Positions 1 to 7,226 of a DNA stretch of 13,095 bases are shown one piece after another. How positions within the stretch are numbered: the first letter of the stretch is position 1; each line of letters opens with the position of its first letter. A program made the translations under genes and the position numbers. The DNA is from Alphaproteobacteria bacterium (GTDB lineage Bacteria > Pseudomonadota > Alphaproteobacteria > Puniceispirillales > Puniceispirillaceae). Location of the stretch: NCBI GenBank assembly GCA_011524805.1, contig WTJO01000161.1, positions 1 to 13,095 of the forward strand, written 5' to 3'. A model generated the notes under the pieces. That model had not been told where the DNA came from. It made no database searches and saw only the letters and a list, made by a program, of their open reading frames with translations.

Positions 1-827
1 GCTGACAGGATAACCGACCGGCCAGCCCTGATGGTGCGGCTATTTGTGCCCTGTTTTATATGGACATAACGCGCCTGTTTTGCGCCTGCTGTTTCAAGAT
101 CATCACTCTCAAACCCGATAGAGGTTACCCGGCTATTGGTCAGGATAGTCAGGTTCTTGCGCCCGCGTGCGGGGTCAATATAGGCACGTTTAGACGAGAA
201 TCGTACACCGTTTTTCTGTGTCACCTGATAATATCCAAAGCCGTCCTGATAGGCGCCATTAAAATCTGGATTATAGCGATAGCCTGCATTCTGGGCAGCT
301 TCACATAACAGATCAAGCGCATCATAGCGTTCCTGAATATCTGATACCTGAAGCGGGCCACCAGTGCCATGATAGGCAGGATCGAGCCTGTCTTTTTCGG
401 CAATATCATCATTTTTTTCCAGCCTGTTAGACTGTTCTGCCCTGATAAAATAGGGTAGCACATCTTCATAGGACCAGCCTGTGTTGCCGCGCTGTGCCCA
501 GATATTATAATCTTCTGCCTGACCTCTGATATATAGCATTGCATTAATTGAAGATGAACCGCCCATCACCTTGCCGCGCGGCATGTCGATTTCTCTGTGC
601 TTCATGCCCTCATCAGCTTCATTTTTGAACATCCAGTTAAATTCAGGCTTGTTCATCAGCTTGATATAGCCAGAGGGGATATGGATAAGCGGATTTGAAT
701 CATCATTGCCCGCCTCGATCAGAATAACCGATATATTGCTATCTTCAGATAGCCTGCCTGCCAGAGCGCATCCGGCAGACCCTGCACCGACAATTATATA
801 ATCAGCTTCTAAATCCGAGGCTTGCAT
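1..827 (-). CDS. GMC-family FAD-dependent oxidoreductase (choline/alcohol dehydrogenase-like), N-terminal part
   Basis: This gene runs off the left edge; about 275 N-terminal residues are present, roughly half of a typical 530-560 residue family member. The start is ATG at 827, preceded by GGGGAG with 7-nt spacing. Residues 10-19 form the dinucleotide-binding turn (YIIVGAGSAG), and E38 in ILIEAG is the usual acidic residue that contacts the FAD ribose. Residues 83-97 (PRGKVMGGSSSINAM) followed by YIRG match GMC signature 1. The family oxidises alcohols with FAD; the substrate cannot be called because the catalytic C-terminal half is missing. It lies 59 bp downstream of pxpC on the same strand, so it is probably the third gene of that operon, and a link to 5-oxoproline metabolism is only inferred from that. 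Confidence 0.93.
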   Translation of the reverse strand, partial: MQASDLEADYIIVGAGSAGCALAGRLSEDSNISVILIEAGNDDSNPLIHIPSGYIKLMNKPEFNWMFKNEADEGMKHREIDMPRGKVMGGSSSINAMLYIRGQAEDYNIWAQRGNTGWSYEDVLPYFIRAEQSNRLEKNDDIAEKDRLDPAYHGTGGPLQVSDIQERYDALDLLCEAAQNAGYRYNPDFNGAYQDGFGYYQVTQKNGVRFSSKRAYIDPARGRKNLTILTNSRVTSIGFESDDLETAGAKQARYVHIKQGTNSRTIRAGRSVILS

Positions 828-886
828 GCCCGTTCTCCCCATATTGTATCATCTATATTCTGTCGAACTTTGTTATCATCTCAAGC

Positions 887-1846
887 CTAAACTGTAATCA
901 TTTCACTGATTATTCTGTCAATCTGTGCCTGATGGGCAATTGCCAGCTCTTCTGCCTGTGTCTGGGTGACTGGCAGAAAGGTGATTTTGCTAGCAGAAGA
1001 CAGACGTGCGAATGCTGGCAGGTCGGCCGAGCAGATGCTGGCAATTTTGGTATAACCGCCTGTGGTCTGATGATCATTCATCATCACAATTGGCTGGCCA
1101 TCACCCGGTATCTGGATAGCCCCCCGCACAATTCCGTCAGACAGAATATCTGCGGTGTGCCGATGGCTGATAACAGGGCCTGCAAGCCTGATACCCATTC
1201 TGCTCATTTTTGAAGTCAGCCGCCATTCACTTTCAATGAACTGATGATATGCCGCATCCTCAAACCAGCTTTGCTGAGGCCCCGGCACAATATGAAAGCT
1301 TGTTTTGCGCGCAAATATGGCTGTCTGTATCTGGCGGAGCGGGGCAGGCGGTGCTGGCCGACCCAGCGGTATCCTGTCACCATCTGCCAGAAGTCTGCCG
1401 TCAATCCCTCCCATCCTTGCATTGGCCGAGGTGGATTGCGAGCCAAAAGGCGCGCCAATATCAAACTGGCTGCCAACCGCAATAAAGGCGCAATTTGTAT
1501 CTCTGAAAAAGCCGGTTGAAATGATGTCACCTGCCTCGGCCACTACCGATATACCAGCGTCAACGTCCAGTATCTCGCCAGATGTTCTGGTGATGGTCAG
1601 CCTGTCACCTGCCGTGCCTGTCAGCGCAATTCTCAGCGCGATTGTGGGCGAGAAGCTAAGCCCGCCAAGGCATATCTCAAGACCAGCTGCATCAGGCGGA
1701 TTGCCTACCAGCCTGTTGCCAAGTATCAGCGCATCTCTGTCCATCGCACCGCCTTCTGGTACACCAAATGCCTGATGGCCGACACGTCCACCATCTTGAA
1801 GCGAGCAATGCGGACCTGCGCTGAAAATAGACACAAATTCGGGCAT
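887..1846 (-). CDS. pxpC: 5-oxoprolinase subunit C (KipA / AHS2-domain, biotin-dependent carboxyltransferase family)
   Basis: This 319-residue protein has the length of E. coli PxpC (about 310). The N-terminus carries the family block SLQDGGRVGHQAFGVPEGG followed by AMDRDA and a NRLVGNPPDAAGLE stretch. The C-terminal part has the conserved MMNDHQTTGGY stretch. With PxpB and PxpA it forms the cytoplasmic ATP-dependent 5-oxoprolinase that converts 5-oxo-L-proline to L-glutamate. Its start codon overlaps the pxpB stop by one base (TAATG), indicating translational coupling, and the GMC oxidoreductase follows 59 bp downstream. Homologues are also annotated as KipA, an antagonist of a sporulation kinase inhibitor in Bacillus, or as urea-amidolyase-like; the presence of pxpA next door makes 5-oxoprolinase the better call. 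Confidence 0.93.
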   Translation of the reverse strand: MPEFVSIFSAGPHCSLQDGGRVGHQAFGVPEGGAMDRDALILGNRLVGNPPDAAGLEICLGGLSFSPTIALRIALTGTAGDRLTITRTSGEILDVDAGISVVAEAGDIISTGFFRDTNCAFIAVGSQFDIGAPFGSQSTSANARMGGIDGRLLADGDRIPLGRPAPPAPLRQIQTAIFARKTSFHIVPGPQQSWFEDAAYHQFIESEWRLTSKMSRMGIRLAGPVISHRHTADILSDGIVRGAIQIPGDGQPIVMMNDHQTTGGYTKIASICSADLPAFARLSSASKITFLPVTQTQAEELAIAHQAQIDRIISEMITV

Positions 1847-2670
1847 TAGCCTGCCCCCTCTATCATCTCAAAATCGGGTCGACTGCCCGAAATAGAGGCG
1901 CGTTCAAATGCGTCAAACTCATCTGCTGAAATCGCCGAGAATTTCACCCTATCTCCTGCCGCCAGCCAGATAGGATCAGGCTGGGCAGGATCACATAACA
2001 GATAGGGCATTCTGCCAATCAGATTCCAGCCCCCCGGACTATCCAGCGGATAAATCACTGTCTGATCCATCGCAATGCCAACCGAACCCTGCCTCACATC
2101 TGTTCTGGGGTTGGCGCGGCGTGGCAGGTGAAGCGGGTCTGGCAGACCTGTCATATAGCCAAGACCGGGCAGAAAACCCATTATCGCAACCTCATGGGTA
2201 ACAGACAGATGAAGCTCGATAATCTGCTCGGGGCTAAGCGATAGCTGCTCAGATATCTCGGCCATATCAGGTGCAAATTCTGGTGCATAACAGACAGGCA
2301 GATGCCATAGTCTGGCAGGCAGGCTGTTCGCACCTTCAAGCGTGCTCAATAGTGGATATATCGCAGATTTAAGCTGGCCTGCCCTGATAATGAGCGGGTC
2401 ATAATGTATCAGCAGGCTTGCCAGTCCCGGCACAATATCGGTAATGCCCCTGATCTCGCCTTTTTTGCGTTTATCATTAATGGTGCCTGCCAGCCTGCGC
2501 GCCATCAGTGTCAGCACAGATTTATCCTCAACGGCGCATAATATATCATGATAGGCAGGGCGATAGCCGCCCAGATCAAGCAGCAAACCTGTATCCCCGC
2601 AGGGATGCCAGACAGGGTCAGGCAATCCGGGTGGTGATAGCATGGGATCAGAGGCAGGATGTTCAGGCAT
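1846..2670 (-). CDS. pxpB: 5-oxoprolinase subunit B (KipI / AHS1-domain)
   Basis: The protein has 274 residues from the start chosen here. The AHS1/KipI signature is clear: GFLPGLGYMTGLPDPLHLPR, then a PR...RQGSVGIAMDQTVIYPLDSPGGW run ending NLIGRMP. The N-terminal HPCGDTGLLLDLG block is also typical. It is the partner of PxpC in the 5-oxoprolinase complex. The open frame extends upstream to 2805, but that would overlap the divergent pxpA start and add about 45 residues unlike the family, so I place the start at ATG 2670; ATG 2643 is an alternative. Neither has a strong ribosome binding site. Compared with E. coli PxpB (218 residues) it is longer, mostly through an insert-like N-terminal third. 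Confidence 0.9.
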   Translation of the reverse strand: MPEHPASDPMLSPPGLPDPVWHPCGDTGLLLDLGGYRPAYHDILCAVEDKSVLTLMARRLAGTINDKRKKGEIRGITDIVPGLASLLIHYDPLIIRAGQLKSAIYPLLSTLEGANSLPARLWHLPVCYAPEFAPDMAEISEQLSLSPEQIIELHLSVTHEVAIMGFLPGLGYMTGLPDPLHLPRRANPRTDVRQGSVGIAMDQTVIYPLDSPGGWNLIGRMPYLLCDPAQPDPIWLAAGDRVKFSAISADEFDAFERASISGSRPDFEMIEGAG

Positions 2671-2745
2671 ATATTTCAGCTCTGGTCTGTTGGCAGAAAT
2701 GACATATGGGCAGGCAAAATCACTGGCAATGCAATTTTGGTTATG

Positions 2746-2758
2746 CTGTACTATACAG
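2746..2758. promoter_or_regulatory. CTGTA-N3-TACAG palindrome between divergent pxpB and pxpA
   Basis: A perfect 5-bp inverted repeat with a 3-bp centre lies 40 bp before pxpA and 75 bp before pxpB. Its position in the only shared control region, and its TGTA...TACA form like many GntR-type operators, make it a candidate operator for both transcripts. No regulator gene is in the window, and arms this short can occur by chance. Confidence 0.35.
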
Positions 2759-2798
2759 TGCCTAGTGTGGCGATGAAACCAGATAGTGACAAGGTAAA

Positions 2799-3569
2799 AT
2801 GACAAGATTTAATCTGAATGCAGATATGGCCGAAGGCTTTGGCGACTGGCAGATGGGCAATGATGACGGCCTGCTTGGCATTATCAATACCGCCAATATC
2901 GCCTGTGGGTTTCATGCTGGCGATTATAATATCATGGGTGACGTGATGACAAAGGCGGCGGCTAGCGATGTATCGGTTGGCGCGCATCCCGGTTTTTATG
3001 ATCTGCATGGCTTTGGCAGGCGCAAACTTCATCTCTCAGAGGCCGAAATTGAGCGGCTGATTGCCTATCAGCTAGGTGCGACAATCGCGATTGGCCAGCT
3101 GTCCGGGATAGCTGTTACTCATATCAAGCCACATGGTGCGATTAATAATATGGCCTGTGCTGACCGCGCTCTGGCAGATGCCATTGTCAGGGGCACAAGC
3201 GCTGTCGATCAGAATATTATTCTGCTTGCCCCCGTATTGAGCGAGCTATATGCCGCAGGCGAGGCGGCAGGTCTGCCAGTGGCAGGTGAAGTGTTTGCTG
3301 ACAGAGCCTATATGCCAGATGGCCAGCTTGTGCCGCGCTCCCGCCCGGATGCAATGATCCATGATAAGGCAGAGTCGCTTGCCCAATGTGTCAGGATGTT
3401 CTGCGAGCATACAATTGTCGCTGTTGACGGCACGGCGCTTAGCGTGAAGGCAGATTCTGTCTGTGTGCATGGTGACGGGCCACAGGCGGTCGAGATTGCC
3501 GGCTTTATCAAGGCAGGGCTTGAAGCAGAAGGCTTGCAGCCTGCCGCCCTGCCAGATATGCTCGGCTAG
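2799..3569 (+). CDS. pxpA: 5-oxoprolinase subunit A (LamB/YcsF family)
   Basis: This 256-residue protein is close to the 244 of E. coli PxpA. Family blocks run in order: LNADMAEGFGDW (6-17), NIACGFHAGD (33-42), VGAHPGF (60-66), the KPHG motif (110-113) and EVFADR (164-169), then VPRSRPDA and a C-terminal CVHGDG. D9, H39, D42 and H112 are likely active-site residues by family comparison. It is the subunit that completes ATP-dependent 5-oxoproline hydrolysis to glutamate with PxpB and PxpC. The ATG at 2799 has AAGG 6-7 bases upstream. The gene is transcribed away from pxpBC rather than with it and is followed 27 bp later by gloB, so the two are probably cotranscribed. Confidence 0.95.
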   Translation: MTRFNLNADMAEGFGDWQMGNDDGLLGIINTANIACGFHAGDYNIMGDVMTKAAASDVSVGAHPGFYDLHGFGRRKLHLSEAEIERLIAYQLGATIAIGQLSGIAVTHIKPHGAINNMACADRALADAIVRGTSAVDQNIILLAPVLSELYAAGEAAGLPVAGEVFADRAYMPDGQLVPRSRPDAMIHDKAESLAQCVRMFCEHTIVAVDGTALSVKADSVCVHGDGPQAVEIAGFIKAGLEAEGLQPAALPDMLG

Positions 3570-3596
3570 ATATTCATCTTAAAAAAGGAGTTCATA

Positions 3597-4367
3597 ATGC
3601 CCCGGTTTGCCTATCATCAATTTCTATATGGCAGTGATAATTATGGCGTGCTTGTTCACGACCCTGAAACACAATTGACCGCCGCCATTGATGCAGGCGA
3701 TCACAGCGCATACCAGCAGGCACTTGATGAAAAGGGCTGGCAGTTAAGCCATATATTCATTACCCATCATCATGGTGACCATACAGAAGGGCTGGAAGCA
3801 CTTGCCACCAGCACCGGAGCGCATGTCTATGGCCCCTCAGGTGATAACCCCGGTCATGTCCATATTATGACACAGCTGTCCGAGGGCGATGAGATAGCTT
3901 TTGCAGGCGAGCAGATAAAGGTGTTGCACACGCCGGGTCATACGCTGGATATGCTGAATTTCTATCTGCCCACAGAATCTGTCTGTTTCACAGGGGATAC
4001 GTTATTCTCGTTAGGGTGCGGTCGGGTCTTTGAAGGTGATTTCAATATGATGTGGCACAGCCTGTCAAAGCTGATGGCACTGCCCTCTGATACCATCATC
4101 TATTCCAGCCACGAATATACAGAAGCAAATGCCAAATTTGCGCTCTCTGTAGACCCTGATAACCAGATGCTGAAAGACAGGGCAGCCGAGGTGGCCTCAA
4201 AGCGGGCACAGGGACAGCCAACAGTGCCTAGCCTGTTATCTGAAGAGATGGCAACAAACCCGTTCCTGCGCGCCTCAGATAGCGGAATGCGCGCCTATCT
4301 TGGTATGGCAGAGGCTACGGATGCTGAAGTGTTTGCCGAGGTCAGAACCCGAAAAGATAATTTCTAA
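3597..4367 (+). CDS. gloB: Hydroxyacylglutathione hydrolase (glyoxalase II)
   Basis: This 256-residue metallo-beta-lactamase-fold enzyme hydrolyses S-D-lactoylglutathione to D-lactate and glutathione. The metal ligands are visible: THHHGDH at 56-62 (H57, H59, D61, H62), H115 in TPGHT, D134 in FTGDTLF, and H172 in SSHEYT. The glyoxalase-II-specific CGRVFEG (141-147) and the C-terminal NPFLRA substrate-binding segment separate it from generic beta-lactamase-fold hydrolases. Length matches E. coli GloB (251). A strong AAGGAG sits 7-8 bases before the ATG. It follows pxpA by 27 bp with no terminator between them, and both act on glutathione-derived metabolites. Confidence 0.95.
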   Translation: MPRFAYHQFLYGSDNYGVLVHDPETQLTAAIDAGDHSAYQQALDEKGWQLSHIFITHHHGDHTEGLEALATSTGAHVYGPSGDNPGHVHIMTQLSEGDEIAFAGEQIKVLHTPGHTLDMLNFYLPTESVCFTGDTLFSLGCGRVFEGDFNMMWHSLSKLMALPSDTIIYSSHEYTEANAKFALSVDPDNQMLKDRAAEVASKRAQGQPTVPSLLSEEMATNPFLRASDSGMRAYLGMAEATDAEVFAEVRTRKDNF

Positions 4368-4395
4368 TCTGGCCGATAAAGGGCTGGCGAGATGT

Positions 4396-4432
4396 CCAGA
4401 TGCTATCGCGATGATAGCTATCGGGTATCTGG
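4396..4432 (+). terminator. Imperfect hairpin downstream of gloB
   Basis: Two nested stems can form: CCAGAT (4396-4401) with ATCTGG (4427-4432), and inside it GCTATC (4402-4407) with GATAGC (4413-4418) closing a 5-nt loop. Eight bases on the 3' side are unpaired. No U-run follows, so it is at best a weak or Rho-assisted end for the pxpA-gloB transcript. Confidence 0.3.
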
Positions 4433-4439
4433 TGGCAAT

Positions 4440-4479
4440 TTATTGACACACATACTAGATATTGTTAGGGTGTCAATAA
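4440..4479. promoter_or_regulatory. 10-bp perfect inverted repeat, TTATTGACAC-N20-GTGTCAATAA
   Basis: The left arm is 4440-4449 and the right arm 4470-4479, with 20 bases between them. The arms have no following U-run, which argues against a terminator. The left arm contains TTGACA, a perfect sigma-70 -35 hexamer, but I see no good -10 at 16-18 bp. It sits just ahead of the gene at 4507, so a paired operator or a 5'-UTR stem is possible. Confidence 0.4.
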
Positions 4480-4506
4480 CCTGACAGTTTGGAATACGTG
4501 TATCTC

Positions 4507-4908
4507 ATGTCGCCAGCCGCCTTTCCGGCAGATCAACATAACGGTCAATTGTCACTTGATCTTGGTCTTTTGCAAGATGAGGATGCCGCGCCGCCACCAG
4601 ACAAGGCTGGCAGGCCAATTGTCAAAACCATGCTGTTTCCGCGCCATGTCAAATTGCCTCATTTCGGGCAGATTGAACGCCAGTTAACACAGGCATTTGC
4701 ACCGTTCGGCATTGATATAGAGTTCAGATTTACCCGTCAGAACAGGCTAGAAATGAAATGGGTATTTGCATCAGAGCTTAACGAGCAACCCGAATTTGGG
4801 GCTGATCAGCTAGCTGCCTTTGCCCAGCTTGCCCAGCCTGCTGTTTCTCTGTCAGATGCTGAAAGACAGGCATTTGAAGCGATTATGATAGATTTTGAAG
4901 ATGCCTGA
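4507..4908 (+). CDS. Unrecognised 133-residue soluble protein
   Basis: I do not recognise this gene. From ATG 4507 it encodes 133 residues; in-frame GTG 4498 and TTG 4489 are alternative starts, and GGAA at 4491 would serve the GTG at short spacing. There is no signal peptide or membrane segment. The N-terminal 35 residues are rich in Asp, Pro and Ala and probably disordered. The middle (about 43-85) has alternating hydrophobic and polar residues (IDIEFRF, LEMKWVF) suggesting beta strands around a helix, and the C-terminus is helical and acidic. It converges on the FliL-like gene, ending 31 bp away. Codon use looks like that of neighbouring genes. Confidence 0.7.
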   Translation: MSPAAFPADQHNGQLSLDLGLLQDEDAAPPPDKAGRPIVKTMLFPRHVKLPHFGQIERQLTQAFAPFGIDIEFRFTRQNRLEMKWVFASELNEQPEFGADQLAAFAQLAQPAVSLSDAERQAFEAIMIDFEDA

Positions 4909-4939
4909 GTGCCTATGCTGTCAGCATGGCGAGCAGAAG

Positions 4940-5530
4940 CTAGCCAACAACCAGCTTCTGGATATGCACTTCATCAATGGTTGCGGCATCCTCATCCTGC
5001 TGTCCTGTCAGGATTAGCTCATTCAGCTTTTGCTTTAATTCATCTGTTAATTTTTGTCTGTCATCACGCGTTATCAGCTCATCAGGGCGTTTTGTCAGAA
5101 GATGGCCAAGGATCACATTGCGCATGGCAGGATCGAATGTAAATAATGCGCTTAACAAGCTGTCACCTGAGAGTGGCGGCGCATAGATACTTACTGCCAG
5201 CTCGATAGTTACCAGCTTTTTGCTGTCTTTCAGATTTGAGATAAAGGGTATCGGAAACAGATAATAGCTATGTTTTGGCTTGTTAAACAGGATAAGCGCT
5301 TCTTCTTCTTCTGACAGCACAGGCGCTTCCTCTATTGCTTCAGTTTCAGTTGCCAGCACGCCTGTGGCAGCCAGCCTGTCTTCAAGCGACTGGTTCTGTG
5401 GTGCGGCAGGCGTTGCCAGATTGACATAGCCGGCATAGAACATGCCAAATACAGCGCTCGCTGCCGTGCCAAGCAAGGCCGTTAAGCCAAGTTTTCCAAG
5501 AAATGAAGAATTTGACGCAGCTTCAGCCAT
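4940..5530 (-). CDS. FliL-like flagellar basal-body-associated membrane protein
   Basis: The 196 residues comprise a short cytoplasmic N-terminus, one membrane segment (about 14-36), a low-complexity acidic linker (45-80), and a C-terminal domain with the FliL pattern: FISNL..SKKLVTIELAVSI, then RNVILGHL, RPDEL, and helix DRQKLTDELKQKLNELIL before a final strand. FliL is an inner-membrane protein around the flagellar stator, shaped like stomatin rings in the periplasm. AGGTG lies about 5 bases before the ATG. The preceding gene (5548-6471) ends 17 bp upstream, so they are likely cotranscribed. It is not next to fliM, as fliL normally is, so it could be a second FliL paralogue rather than the canonical one. 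Confidence 0.75.
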   Translation of the reverse strand: MAEAASNSSFLGKLGLTALLGTAASAVFGMFYAGYVNLATPAAPQNQSLEDRLAATGVLATETEAIEEAPVLSEEEEALILFNKPKHSYYLFPIPFISNLKDSKKLVTIELAVSIYAPPLSGDSLLSALFTFDPAMRNVILGHLLTKRPDELITRDDRQKLTDELKQKLNELILTGQQDEDAATIDEVHIQKLVVG

Positions 5531-5547
5531 GATGGCACCTGTTACAC

Positions 5548-6471
5548 CTAAATATTAATGCCGATTGCGCCAGCAACTACCGAGACAAAATGGATAGTCT
5601 GGATAAAGGCTGAATTGATAATCTGTGTAAATACAGAATTTACCAGCGCAGGGTTCATTACATATAGCCATCCAAGAGCTCCAACACTGACCATTCCGAT
5701 AAGCACCAGCATAGAAAATAGCAAAGTGCTGAAAAAGCCGCGGCGTTTGGGCTGGGAAACAGTTTCAAATTCTTTCTGTGAAGCGGCTAACTGGCGTACC
5801 AGCTTCAATACAGAGGTCAAATCCTGCTGTTGCTGGCTGGCGCGCTGTTCAATCTGTTCAATCCGTTCAAGCAGTTCTGCCGGTATAGGGGCTTTTTCCA
5901 TATGGCTAAATACCTCGCTTCGTATTGCGCTCAGCGCAGCCTCATTTGATGGCTTGGCCGGCATGGCGGCTTGTGCTGGTGGCTGCATCTCGGCGACAGC
6001 TGCTTCTGGCTGGGCGGATTGTGCTACTGCTTCAGGTGCCTGCTGGCTGGCGGGCTGCTGGCTATCAGGTTGGGCACCAGCCTGTCCAGATTGCGCCTCC
6101 GGCTGCTGTGTAGGTGAGGGCGGTGTGTCTGCCATCTTGCTCTCCTGTTCCCGCTGTTGGGTTGCAAAACGCTCCGAAGGGGAAATATCACGTTGCGTCT
6201 GTGCCCAGAACGGGGTTGTCTCGCGCGGCGTATTCCGCGCTATATCCTGATATGACCGGCTTTCCTGTCGTGGGGTCTGCGCTGCTTCATCCATCAGTGA
6301 TTTCAGCCTGCCCATAATCAGGGTTTGCTGTTCCAGTCTAGATAAATCTGCGATCGAGCCAGATGGTTGTGTGCCGGCCATCTGGAACTGTTTGTCATTT
6401 TGTTTCGTTTTTGTTGAAACAAATGATTTTTTTGCACTCTCAATCTGCTGTCTTATCAGATCATTATCCAT
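5548..6471 (-). CDS. Proline/glutamine-rich membrane protein, function unknown
   Basis: I do not recognise this 307-residue protein. In order it shows a charged N-terminus, a long Gln/Pro/Ala-rich and probably disordered stretch (about 75-175), a helical coiled-coil-like segment with ERIEQIEQRASQQQQ followed by LKLVRQLAASQKE (about 200-235), and a hydrophobic C-terminus with two likely membrane segments (246-272 and 287-305) preceded by KRR. The topology implies a large cytoplasmic domain tethered to the inner membrane. The FliL-like gene follows after 17 bp, so a partner role at the flagellar motor is a reasonable but unproven inference. Confidence 0.75.
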   Translation of the reverse strand: MDNDLIRQQIESAKKSFVSTKTKQNDKQFQMAGTQPSGSIADLSRLEQQTLIMGRLKSLMDEAAQTPRQESRSYQDIARNTPRETTPFWAQTQRDISPSERFATQQREQESKMADTPPSPTQQPEAQSGQAGAQPDSQQPASQQAPEAVAQSAQPEAAVAEMQPPAQAAMPAKPSNEAALSAIRSEVFSHMEKAPIPAELLERIEQIEQRASQQQQDLTSVLKLVRQLAASQKEFETVSQPKRRGFFSTLLFSMLVLIGMVSVGALGWLYVMNPALVNSVFTQIINSAFIQTIHFVSVVAGAIGINI

Positions 6472-6535
6472 AAGCTGTCTCGTAACATAAATCTGAACAA
6501 CTGACTTTATTCAATAAAATCAATCGCTAGCGGTT

Positions 6536-7015
6536 TTATTCAAATCTGTACCCTATTATCTTGCAAGATTTGATCCGTCTGAAGCCTGAAAGCTCAGAAT
6601 TTACCATTTCAGTCCATATCATCTGGCCTAGTTTTTCCATCCATCTCTGGTTGATTGACTGCACATTCCGGCTACATTGCCCTGTCTGGGACAGGCCCAG
6701 AGGCTGGTTATCAAATCTGCAATCTGCGTCACTATTGCCGATTATCTGGCTGGCATCATCTAGCCATTCTACAGATACGGCGGTAACGGGGCGTGGTTTG
6801 GTATTGGTAATCTGCATATATAAACGATAATGAACAAGCTGCTGGCCTGAACTGGTGGTCTGAAATTCCAGCCTGACCTGACAGGGGATAGTCTGGGCAA
6901 TCGCGCTGAAACTGGCTATTAACCAGAAGCATAGTGCCACCATTAACATGGGCAGATAGGCTGATACCCCATGCCTGCCGGTCGATATTTTTGTCTGTGC
7001 TGTCGGTATCTTCAT
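6536..7015 (-). CDS. Secreted four-cysteine protein, function unknown
   Basis: The 159-residue product has a charged N-region, a hydrophobic core (LPMLMVALCFWLIASFSAIA) and a likely signal-peptidase site after FSAIA, near residue 40. The mature part has four cysteines (in PCQVR, DCRF, QCSR and SCKI), consistent with two disulfides in the periplasm, and alternating hydrophobic residues suggesting a beta-sandwich: QLVHYRLYMQITN followed by VTAVSVEWL. I do not recognise a family. ATG 7015 gives a long N-region; ATG 6949 is an alternative with a more standard signal peptide, and neither has a clear ribosome binding site. A sigma-70-like promoter lies at 7064-7092. Confidence 0.75.
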   Translation of the reverse strand: MKIPTAQTKISTGRHGVSAYLPMLMVALCFWLIASFSAIAQTIPCQVRLEFQTTSSGQQLVHYRLYMQITNTKPRPVTAVSVEWLDDASQIIGNSDADCRFDNQPLGLSQTGQCSRNVQSINQRWMEKLGQMIWTEMVNSELSGFRRIKSCKIIGYRFE

Positions 7016-7063
7016 GACAAATAAATTACGATAATCAAAAAACTGGTCTCAAAATTGCACTTA

Positions 7064-7092
7064 ATTATGACGTTATTGTGTTTACGTCACAA
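7064..7092 (-). promoter_or_regulatory. Sigma-70-type promoter for the gene at 6536-7015, with an internal inverted repeat
   Basis: On the minus strand TTGTGA (7092-7087) and CATAAT (7069-7064) are separated by 17 bp, giving a predicted start near 7057 and a leader of about 40 nt. A perfect inverted repeat TGACGT-N10-ACGTCA (7068-7089) fills the spacer and touches both hexamers, the usual place for a repressor site. Confidence 0.45.
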
Positions 7093-7119
7093 GCGGCGTG
7101 GATGTTATGTCATGAATTT

Positions 7120-7148
7120 TTTACAAAATTCTGGCTGTTTTGTATGCT
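7120..7148 (+). promoter_or_regulatory. Sigma-70-type promoter for the 57-residue coiled-coil gene
   Basis: TTTACA (7120-7125) and TATGCT (7143-7148) are separated by 17 bp; the predicted start near 7155 leaves about 70 nt of leader before ATG 7227. A second inverted repeat, GAATTTT-TTAC-AAAATTC (7114-7131), overlaps the -35 hexamer. Confidence 0.5.
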
Positions 7149-7226
7149 CATGAATGTATTCAGGCTGAGCAATTAATACAGGCCGGGCAGTAATATTTGC
7201 ATGAAATAGCTGGCGAAGGAATGGTT

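Noticed and set aside
1305..1775. A 156-codon plus-strand frame inside pxpC
   Set aside because: It is antisense to a gene with clear family motifs; the translation is low-complexity Ser/Pro/Ala.
2671..2805. Upstream extension of the pxpB reading frame to an ATG at 2805
   Set aside because: It would overlap the pxpA start, adds residues unlike PxpB, and uses up the whole divergent control region.
4934..4960. An 8-bp inverted repeat at the end of the FliL-like gene as an intrinsic terminator
   Set aside because: CAGAAGCT and AGCTTCTG pair, but the loop is 11 nt and no T-run follows on either strand.
5558..6250. A 230-codon plus-strand frame opposite the Pro/Gln-rich membrane protein
   Set aside because: It is the complement of a repetitive, biased coding sequence; the Cys/Ala/Ser-rich translation has no protein character, and there is no ribosome binding site.
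6472..6535. A sigma-28 promoter (TAAAGT...) before the Pro/Gln-rich membrane protein
   Set aside because: The -35 part fits but the -10 region at the correct distance matches GCCGATAA at only two positions.
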